A stretch of DNA of 64,000 bases from Lautropia sp. SCN 69-89 (lineage in GTDB: Bacteria > Pseudomonadota > Gammaproteobacteria > Burkholderiales > Burkholderiaceae_E): contig MEED01000002.1 in the NCBI GenBank assembly GCA_001724855.1, positions 1-64,000 on the forward strand. Reading direction: 5' to 3'. The translations under genes and the position numbers were made by a program. How positions within the stretch are numbered: position 1 is the stretch's first letter; every line of letters begins with the position of its first letter. Below the pieces are notes generated by a model that was not told the origin of the DNA, did no database searches, and saw only the letters and a list, made by a program, of their open reading frames with translations. Positions 52,001 through 58,855 of this stretch are shown in pieces.

Positions 52001-53868
52001 GCCGACTCTCCATGGAATGCCAGCTCTCCATTGACGCCGCCGAGATAGGCCTCCTGAACCTTCGCGTCGGTCTTGATCTCCTCGGGCGTACCCTCGACGA
52101 GCACGCGTCCTTCCTGCAGCACGGTGATCCTCTCGACCAGTTCGAACAGCGAATCCATGTCGTGGTCGATCACGATCATCGTCCGACCGACGGCGATCGA
52201 CTTCAGCAGCGCCACTGTCTCGACGCGCTCCTGCGGACTCATGCCGGCCAGCGGCTCGTCGAGCAGCAGCAGGCTCGGCGAGGTTGCAAGCGCCAGCCCG
52301 ATCTCCAGCCGCCGTTTCTCGCCGTAGGCAAGTTCGGAGACGGGCGTATCGAGGCGCGCGGTCAGGTTGACCAGCGCCGCCGTGCTCTGGACTTGCGCAT
52401 CGAGGCCCGCCACCTTCCGGAGGTTCCTGAACAGGTCGAGCCTGAACTTGCCCCGAAGCTCGCCGAGTGCCGCGATCCTCAGGTTCTGCCGGACGGTCAG
52501 CCGATCGAACAGCTGGTTGATCTGGTAGCTCTTGGTGAGGCCGAGCTGGCAGGCGTCGGCAACGCCCATGCCGGTGATGTCGCGGCCATCGAACACGATC
52601 CGGCCCGAGGTTGGCGGCACTTCGCAGGTGAGCATCTTGAAGAAGGTGCTCTTGCCCGCGCCGTTCGGTCCGATGATGCCGCGCATCTCGCCGTGGTGCA
52701 CAGTGAAATCGATGTCGCTGTTGGCGACCAGGCCGCCGTAGCGCTTGGTCAGGCCGATCGCCTGCAGGATGGGGCCGGTCTTGCCGCCGGTCGTCTTGCG
52801 CCGGGCCGGCATGGCCACGACGGTGGCGGCGGCCGGCGCGGAGGACGGGGCGGGCGCTGGCGCCGCCTCGGACGGCTGCCCCGTCGCCTTGCGGCCGCGC
52901 CTGGCGAACTGGTAGATATCGACGATGGCGCCGAACAGGCCGCGGCGCAGGAACACCACGAGAAGCACGAAGACGATCCCGAGGACGAGCTTCCAGGTGG
53001 CGCCGAGATTCAGGGTCGTCTGGAAGAAGTCGCTCAGGTATAGCCAGGTCGCCGCCCCGAGCAGCGGCCCGAACAGCGTGCCCGCGCCGCCGATCGCGGT
53101 CTGCATCACGATTTCGCCCGAGGTCGCGAACATGAACGCGTCCGGCGGCATGAAGCCCTGCATGAGGCCGAGCAGGCCGCCCGCGAAACCCGAGTACATC
53201 GCGGCGACCACGAATACGGCAAGCTTGTAGCCGTGGATGTCATGGCCGAGCGCCTGCGCGCGCAGCGGATTGTCGCGAATGGCACGCAACAGCAGGCCGA
53301 CGGGCGAGCGCACGATGCGCAGCGCAATCACCAGTCCGACGAAATAGCAGACCGCGAAGAACACGTACATCGACATGTTGTTGTCGAACTCGATGTTCGT
53401 GAACCAGAGGTCCAGGTTCGGCGGCGGCACACCGGGCAGGCCGTTCTCGCCGCCGGTATACGCCGACAGCGGGTTGAACTCGACGAAGAAGAAGACCTCG
53501 GCAATCGCCACGGTGATCATGGCGAAGTAGATGCCGGTGCGCCTGAGCGCGACCAGCCCTACCAGGTAGCCGACGACACCGGCCACGATCGTGCCGAGCA
53601 GTACGGCCGCGACGGTATTGGTGAATGGCGTCTGCGTCAGCAGGTAGGCTGCGAACATGCCGCCGGTGCCGAAGAACGCGGACTGGCCGAACGAAAGCAG
53701 GCCGGTATAGCCGAACAGCAGGTCGAAGCCGATCCCGACCAGGGCCCAGATCAGGATGCGGTTGATCGTGGTCGGCGTGAAGCCGAGATGGGGCAGCACG
53801 AACGGCGCCGCAATCAGCGCGAGCGCCGTCAGGATTTCGACGACGAAGGGGCGTTGTCTGGTCAGCAT
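51997..53868 (-). CDS. LivM-LivG fusion: ABC permease plus ATPase
   Basis: A 623-residue fusion. Residues 1-320 are a LivM permease with about ten hydrophobic segments (WALVGIGFDLLFGYTGLLSF, TGIYFAMITVAIAEVFFFVE). An Ala/Pro-rich linker spans about 335-355 (PAPAPSSAPAAATVV). Residues about 365-620 are a LivG ATPase: Walker A IGPNGAGKSTFFKMLT, signature ELAYGEKRRLEIGLALATS and Walker B LLLLDEPLAGMSP. Permease and ATPase are usually separate subunits here. The fusion fixes LivM:LivG stoichiometry within the LivH-LivM/LivF-LivG heterotetramer. Confidence 0.92.
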   Translation of the reverse strand: MLTRQRPFVVEILTALALIAAPFVLPHLGFTPTTINRILIWALVGIGFDLLFGYTGLLSFGQSAFFGTGGMFAAYLLTQTPFTNTVAAVLLGTIVAGVVGYLVGLVALRRTGIYFAMITVAIAEVFFFVEFNPLSAYTGGENGLPGVPPPNLDLWFTNIEFDNNMSMYVFFAVCYFVGLVIALRIVRSPVGLLLRAIRDNPLRAQALGHDIHGYKLAVFVVAAMYSGFAGGLLGLMQGFMPPDAFMFATSGEIVMQTAIGGAGTLFGPLLGAATWLYLSDFFQTTLNLGATWKLVLGIVFVLLVVFLRRGLFGAIVDIYQFARRGRKATGQPSEAAPAPAPSSAPAAATVVAMPARRKTTGGKTGPILQAIGLTKRYGGLVANSDIDFTVHHGEMRGIIGPNGAGKSTFFKMLTCEVPPTSGRIVFDGRDITGMGVADACQLGLTKSYQINQLFDRLTVRQNLRIAALGELRGKFRLDLFRNLRKVAGLDAQVQSTAALVNLTARLDTPVSELAYGEKRRLEIGLALATSPSLLLLDEPLAGMSPQERVETVALLKSIAVGRTMIVIDHDMDSLFELVERITVLQEGRVLVEGTPEEIKTDAKVQEAYLGGVNGELAFHGESA

Positions 53869-53881
53869 CTGGGGGCCGCCT

Positions 53882-54757
53882 TCACTCGCGGCCCGCCGTG
53901 CCGAGCAGTCCGTGGGGACGAAGCATCAGCACGAGCGTCATCGCGATGAACAGCATGACGTAGGAATAGGCAGGGTCGAACATCGAGGTAATGCTGATGA
54001 TCTCGCCGGCGATGAGGCCGCCCAGCACCGCGCCCGGGAAGGAACCGACGCCGCCGATCACGACGACGACGAAGGTCTGCACCAGGATGGCATCGCCGAC
54101 GTCGGGCGCGATGGAGACCACCGGGGCGTTGACGATGCCGGCGAAGCCGGCCGCCATCGCACCGATGCCGAACACCAGCATGAAGATCCTGTAGACGTTG
54201 ATGCCGAGCGAATCGACCATCACCGAGTCTTCGATGCCGGCGCGCACGATCATGCCGATGCGGGTGCGGTAGAGCACGAAGTACAGCACCAGCAGCGCCA
54301 CCGTGACGATGCCGAGCAGCGCCAGTCGATAGGTCGGGTAGACCATGAAGCCCAGCGGCGTGATGCCGACCAGCGGTGCCGGTGGAGGCACCGTCTGCGA
54401 CAGGCTGCCGAAGAAGAAGCGCACCGCCTCGACGAAGACGATGCCCAGTCCGAAGGTGACGAGAAGCTGGTCTTCGGGCGGCCGCGCATAGAAATGGCGG
54501 ATGATCAGCCGCTCCGTCACGAAGCCCACCACCATGACGAACAGCGCGCCGGCGGCGACCGCGGCGACGAACGAACCGGTATAGGTGTAAGCCACCCACC
54601 CGGCGTAGCCGCCCAGCATGAACATGGCGCCGTGCGCCAGGTTCAGCACGCCGAGCGTGCCGTAGATGATCGTCAGGCCGGAGGAGATGAGCGCCAGCAG
54701 CGCGCCCAGCACCAGCCCGTTGAAGCACTGCGAGATGAAGTTTGCCCAGTTGATCAC
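53882..54757 (-). CDS. livH: branched-chain amino acid-type ABC permease, LivH
   Basis: A 291-residue permease with about eight membrane segments. LALISSGLTIIYGTLGVLNL AHGAMFMLGGY is the LivH signature. RTRIGMIVRAGIEDSVMVDS and the GGVGSFPGAVLGGLIAGEII loop are also typical. The start codon is GTG 54757. A 13-bp hairpin separates it from the substrate-binding protein gene upstream. It partners with the LivM part of the fusion. Confidence 0.93.
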   Translation of the reverse strand: MINWANFISQCFNGLVLGALLALISSGLTIIYGTLGVLNLAHGAMFMLGGYAGWVAYTYTGSFVAAVAAGALFVMVVGFVTERLIIRHFYARPPEDQLLVTFGLGIVFVEAVRFFFGSLSQTVPPPAPLVGITPLGFMVYPTYRLALLGIVTVALLVLYFVLYRTRIGMIVRAGIEDSVMVDSLGINVYRIFMLVFGIGAMAAGFAGIVNAPVVSIAPDVGDAILVQTFVVVVIGGVGSFPGAVLGGLIAGEIISITSMFDPAYSYVMLFIAMTLVLMLRPHGLLGTAGRE

Positions 54758-54815
54758 GCTGTCCCGCCTGGAGCGTCAATGCCCGCCGCCGGAAGCGACG
54801 GCAGGCGTACGGCAG

Positions 54816-54846
54816 GCACCCTCCGGCCTCGGTGGCCGGAGGGTGC
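54816..54846 (-). terminator. 13-bp intercistronic hairpin between livK and livH
   Basis: GCACCCTCCGGCC (54816-54828) and GGCCGGAGGGTGC (54834-54846) form a perfect 13-bp stem with a 5-base loop, 10 bases after the livK stop. There is no T-run. It probably stabilises the 3' end of the livK message or partly terminates, giving more binding protein than permease. Confidence 0.55.
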
Positions 54847-54855
54847 GCTGGCCTG

Positions 54856-56286
54856 TCAGGTGTAGTCGCCGAGCTTGCAGCCGAATGCGTCCGGCTTCTG
54901 GATCACCGTCTGGCCGGGCACGACTTCCAGCACCTCCCAGAAGTCCTCGTCGTTCTTCATGTCCTTCTTCGCCTTGCCGCGAACGATGATGACCGGGCGC
55001 ACGCACTGATGGTCTTCGGGCCGGTAGTGGACGTCGCCGAGAAGCGAGGGAATCGTCTCGCCCTTCTCGAACTGCCTGATGACGTCGGGTGGATAGAAGC
55101 TGCCCGCTTCGGTGACCATGCGCGCCCAGTGGGCGAAGCTGACGTAGGCGTTCTCGGCACCCCATTCCGGCCGGTAGCCGTACTTCTTGCGGAACGACTC
55201 GACGAACATCTTCGCAAGCGGATACTTGTCCTCGAGCGTCCACCAGAAGTCGGTGGCAGCGAACACGCCGGCGGTGAGATCGGCCCCCGCCTCGCGCGCG
55301 ATGAACGGGATCTGGTAGGGCAGGACCAGCGTCATCTTGGGGATGAGGCCGAACTGCTTGGCCTGCTGCGTCGACAGCACGGCGTCGCGGCCCCAGTTCA
55401 CGTTGATCAGGAACTCGGCGCCGGAGTTGGCGATGTTGGTCAGGTACTGGCTGAAGTCCTGCGTGCCCAGCGGCGACACCTGGTTGGTCACCATCGTCCA
55501 GCCGGCTTCCTGCGTCAGGTAGTCGTTGACCGACTTCGTCGTGGTGTGACCGTAGGTGTAGTCCGGCGTCATGAACGCCGCCTTGCGGTTCTTGCCGAAG
55601 TTCTTCACCAGGACGGGACCGATCGCATTGGCCGCCATCTCGCCGAAGAAGCCCTGGCGGAAGCCGTAGCGCACGCAGTCCTTGCCGGTGGTGTCGTTGG
55701 AACCCGAGATGCCGGGCATGTAGAGGATCTTCTCGCGCTGCGCGAACTTGTTGAGCGCGACGGCGACGGCCGACGAAGTCGACCCGGTCATCAGGATGAC
55801 CTTCTTCTGGTTGATGAAGGTCTGCTGCGCCTGCACCGCCTGGTTCGGCTTGGCCGCCGAGTCGGCCGAGACCAGCTCGACCTTCTTGCCGAGCACGCCC
55901 TTGTCGATCTTCGGCGCGAGCTTCTTCATCAACTCGTGGTTGGTGTTGATGTGCTCGACGGCGAGTTCCCAGCCCTTGAGCTCGTCCCCACCCTGCACCG
56001 CATAGGTGCCGGTCAGGGGCACGGCAGCGCCGATGTACACCGTGTTGCCCTGCGAGCCGGCCGGCCAGGTGCCGATCGGCGGCTTGTCCGCGGCGTAGAC
56101 CCAGCCGATGTGGCCCAGGCCGGGGATCAGCGTTGCACCGGCAACGCCTGCTCCCGCGCGCAACACGCGGCGGCGCGACGAGACGGGCGTCGCCCCGTCC
56201 GCGAGCCCGAACTCCGAGTCGTCCTTCTTCGCTGCCGCAACCGCTTCGAGCAACCTGCGGCGGCCCTTGCCGTCGAATCCGCTCAT
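54856..56286 (-). CDS. livK: Liv-type (Leu/Ile/Val or urea/amide) periplasmic substrate-binding protein with Tat signal
   Basis: A 476-residue type I periplasmic binding protein. The N-terminus is long (about 35 residues) before the twin-arginine signal SSRRRVLRAGAGVAGATLIP. The mature part has NTVYIGAAVPLTGTYAVQGG, TGSTSSAVAVALNKFAQRE and YTYGHTTTKSVNDYL. GGAGG before ATG 56286 sets the start. The ligand is not predictable; a long insert near YQIPFIAREAGADLT is unlike E. coli LivK. It is the first gene of the Liv operon. Confidence 0.88.
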   Translation of the reverse strand: MSGFDGKGRRRLLEAVAAAKKDDSEFGLADGATPVSSRRRVLRAGAGVAGATLIPGLGHIGWVYAADKPPIGTWPAGSQGNTVYIGAAVPLTGTYAVQGGDELKGWELAVEHINTNHELMKKLAPKIDKGVLGKKVELVSADSAAKPNQAVQAQQTFINQKKVILMTGSTSSAVAVALNKFAQREKILYMPGISGSNDTTGKDCVRYGFRQGFFGEMAANAIGPVLVKNFGKNRKAAFMTPDYTYGHTTTKSVNDYLTQEAGWTMVTNQVSPLGTQDFSQYLTNIANSGAEFLINVNWGRDAVLSTQQAKQFGLIPKMTLVLPYQIPFIAREAGADLTAGVFAATDFWWTLEDKYPLAKMFVESFRKKYGYRPEWGAENAYVSFAHWARMVTEAGSFYPPDVIRQFEKGETIPSLLGDVHYRPEDHQCVRPVIIVRGKAKKDMKNDEDFWEVLEVVPGQTVIQKPDAFGCKLGDYT

Positions 56287-56408
56287 CTCGCCTCCTTCGT
56301 GGCTGTGTCGATCGTCCACCCGGCGCCCCGATGGGCTCTGGTCGCCTTTTACCGGTGCCGGACCTCGCGGCAAGAATGTTCTCGGAAAGTCAATGCAGCA
56401 ATATCTGA

Positions 56409-56434
56409 TTGACTTGATTGGATAATCTTGTCAA
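56409..56434. promoter_or_regulatory. inverted repeat in the liv/regulator divergent gap
   Basis: TTGACTTGAT (56409-56418) and ATCTTGTCAA (56425-56434) pair at 8 of 10 positions around a 6-base centre. It lies in an AT-rich stretch of the 222-base gap between livK (minus strand) and the XRE regulator (plus strand), so it is a likely operator for that regulator. Confidence 0.5.
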
Positions 56435-56508
56435 CAATGAATCATGAGAAATGGAAATTTGTCGATAATTGACCTTGCGGCGCAGCATCGGACGCCGCTG
56501 CCGCGGCC

Positions 56509-58083
56509 ATGCCCAGATCGCTGATCGGCGCGCGCATCCGCGAGCGGCGTCGCTCGCTCGGCCTGACGCAGGCGGGTCTCGCGGCCACCGTCGGCATCTC
56601 GGCCTCGTACCTGAACCTGATCGAGCGCAACAAGCGCAACATCGGCGGCGCGCTGCTCAAGCGCGTCGCCGGCGCGCTCGGCATGGCGCTCGACGAACTC
56701 GACGGAGCGGCCGGGCGCCGCCTGGTCGACGACCTCGGCGAACTCGCCGGCGATTCGCGCCTGGCCGACCTGCGACTCGATCCGGCTGGCATCGACGACC
56801 TCGCCGGCCGGCACCCCGGCTGGGCGCGCGCGCTCGTCGTGCTGCAGCGCGCGCTGCTCGATCGCGACCACGCGGTCGCCGCACTGTCGGACCGCCTGAG
56901 CCAGGACCCGTTCCTGGGCGACGCGGTGCACAACGTGCTGAGCCGGGTTGCGGCGATCCGCTCGTCGTCGGAAATCCTGGAGACCGTCGAGGATCTCGAG
57001 CCCGCGCAACGCCAGCGTTTCGTTTCGATCATCGGCGCCGAGAGCTCACGGCTGTCCGACCTCGCGCAGGCGCTCGCCACGTTCTTCGACCGGGCGCACA
57101 CCGCGACGCGCTCGATCACGCCGGCCGACGAGGTCGACGACTTCCTGTTCGACCACGACAACCATTTCGCCGCGCTCGAACAGGCTGCGACCGACTTGCG
57201 CGCCGCCGCGGCGATCGAGGGCGACTGTCGCGAAAGCGCGCTGGCCGACTACCTGCAGCGAACCCACTCGGTGCGCGCCGTGGTGCGCCCGGCAGCCGAA
57301 GTCGATGCGATCGCGCCGGGACACGCAGCCGCATTCTCCGCCGACGGGCGCACGCTGATGATCGCCGACACCGCCCCGCACCCCACGCGGCGCTTCCAGC
57401 TCGCGCGCGCAGCCGTCGAACTGTTCCGCCAGGGCCGCGCGGTCGCGGCCGAGGTCGACGCGGCCCCGCGGCTGAGCAGCGAGGCTGCGCGCCGGCGCGC
57501 GCGACGCGCGCTCTCGTCGTACCTGGCCGCCGCGGTGCTGATGCCCTACGACGCGTTCCTCGATGCGGCGGAGCGCTCGCGCTACGACCTGGAGCGCCTC
57601 GGACGACGCTTCGGTGCGAGCTACGAGCAGGTCTGCCATCGCCTCGTGACGCTTCGCCGGCCCGGCGCCGAAGGCATCCCGTTCGGGCTGATGCGCGCCG
57701 ATCCGGCCGGTTTCGTGACCAAGCGCTTCCCCCTGCCGCACCTGCTGCTGCCGCGCCACGGCAACGCGTGCCCGATGTGGGCGGTCTACGAAGCGTTCCA
57801 GAGCCCCGGTGCGATCGTTCGGCAACTCGCGGCCTTCCCCACCGGCGATCGCTACCTGTTCATGGCCCGGGCGATCGAGAAGCCGCGTCCCGCGTTCACG
57901 ATGCCGCGCCGGCTGATGTCGGTGATGCTCGCCTGCAATGCACTGCACGCCGACCGCACGGTGTACGGCGACGGGCTCGACCTGTCCTCGTCGGCCCCGG
58001 CGGTACCGGTCGGCCCGAACTGCCGGTTGTGCGTGCGGCGCGACTGCGTCTATCGCGAAGAAGATCCGATCATCGATGCGTGA
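56509..58083 (+). CDS. ScfR/RamB-like XRE regulator (HTH + degenerate IrrE-like + DUF2083)
   Basis: A 524-residue regulator. The N-terminal HTH is IGARIRERRRSLGLTQAGLA, then ATVGISASYLNLIERNKRNI. The middle aligns with the ImmA/IrrE peptidase region but reads RRFQLARAAVELFRQG, with no HExxH zinc site. The C-terminal DUF2083-type domain ends with GPNCRLCVRRDCVYREEDP (paired Cys). This is the short-chain fatty acid / RamB-like group that controls acyl-CoA or acetate metabolism. It is divergent from the Liv operon and probably regulates it. Confidence 0.85.
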   Translation: MPRSLIGARIRERRRSLGLTQAGLAATVGISASYLNLIERNKRNIGGALLKRVAGALGMALDELDGAAGRRLVDDLGELAGDSRLADLRLDPAGIDDLAGRHPGWARALVVLQRALLDRDHAVAALSDRLSQDPFLGDAVHNVLSRVAAIRSSSEILETVEDLEPAQRQRFVSIIGAESSRLSDLAQALATFFDRAHTATRSITPADEVDDFLFDHDNHFAALEQAATDLRAAAAIEGDCRESALADYLQRTHSVRAVVRPAAEVDAIAPGHAAAFSADGRTLMIADTAPHPTRRFQLARAAVELFRQGRAVAAEVDAAPRLSSEAARRRARRALSSYLAAAVLMPYDAFLDAAERSRYDLERLGRRFGASYEQVCHRLVTLRRPGAEGIPFGLMRADPAGFVTKRFPLPHLLLPRHGNACPMWAVYEAFQSPGAIVRQLAAFPTGDRYLFMARAIEKPRPAFTMPRRLMSVMLACNALHADRTVYGDGLDLSSSAPAVPVGPNCRLCVRRDCVYREEDPIIDA

Positions 58084-58185
58084 ACCGGCATCACGACGGC
58101 TGCACAGCCCGGGGTTGCTCGCGCGCGAAGCCCGTCAGGCGCTACACTCGGCCCGGGGTCCGGAATCCGGAGGGGGAGACCAGGG

Positions 58186-58554
58186 ATGGCGACGCGGGTA
58201 CTGATCGCCGAAGACGAGCCGAACATCGTCGAGTCGCTGAGCTTCGTGCTCGGCCGCGAAGGCTTCGAGGTCTCTGCGGTGCTCGACGGCCAGTCGGCAC
58301 TCGCCCGGCTGCGCGCCGACCCTCCCGACATGATGATCCTCGACGTGATGCTGCCGCGGCTGAACGGCTTCGAGGTCCTCAAGGAAGTGAAGTCCGACCC
58401 GTCGCTGAGATCGATTCCGGTCATCGTCCTCACAGCGAAGGGGCAGGCGCACGATCGCCGCATGGCCGAGGAACTCGGCGCCGACGGTTTCATGACCAAG
58501 CCGTTCTCCAACCGCGACATCGTCGAGCAGGTGCGGACGCTGGTGCGCGAATGA
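58186..58554 (+). CDS. response regulator, receiver domain only (CheY-like)
   Basis: A 122-residue single-domain receiver. The acidic pair is in VLIAEDEPNIVE, the phosphorylated Asp in MMILDVMLPRLNGFEVL, the Thr in VIVLTAKGQA and the Lys in GFMTKPFSN. There is no output domain, so it acts by protein contact or as a phospho-relay intermediate. It lies upstream of an SLC5-type histidine kinase. TACACT at 58143-58148 may be its -10 box. Confidence 0.9.
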   Translation: MATRVLIAEDEPNIVESLSFVLGREGFEVSAVLDGQSALARLRADPPDMMILDVMLPRLNGFEVLKEVKSDPSLRSIPVIVLTAKGQAHDRRMAEELGADGFMTKPFSNRDIVEQVRTLVRE

Positions 58555-58588
58555 GGCGCGCGCGGGCACCGGCCGATCCACCCGAGCC

Positions 58589-58855
58589 GTGAATACGCCG
58601 CCCCCCTCGCCCCGACTGCGCGATGCGGCAGTGGTGCTGCCGCTGCTCGGCCTGTTCCTGCTGATGCCGCCGATGATCAGGCTGTTCGTGGCGAAGCACG
58701 ACATCGCCGGCGTGCCCCTGATCGTCGCCTACCTGTTCGGCGTGTGGGTCGTGCTGATCGCATGCGCCGCGTTGCTGGCGCGCGGCATCGCGCGCAGCAA
58801 CCGGACCGCGGGCCCGACGCGCGACGACGACGAAGACCGCGACGCGGCCGGATGA
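58589..58855 (+). CDS. small membrane protein (88 aa)
   Basis: An 88-residue protein with two hydrophobic segments (AVVLPLLGLFLLMPPMI and IVAYLFGVWVVLIACAALLA) and an acidic tail DDDEDRDAAG. The start is GTG 58589. Its stop overlaps the kinase start as ATGA (58852-58855). Tight coupling suggests it is an accessory subunit of the kinase's transporter-like domain, similar to the small DUF-type partners of SLC5 symporters. This is inference. Confidence 0.75.
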   Translation: MNTPPPSPRLRDAAVVLPLLGLFLLMPPMIRLFVAKHDIAGVPLIVAYLFGVWVVLIACAALLARGIARSNRTAGPTRDDDEDRDAAG

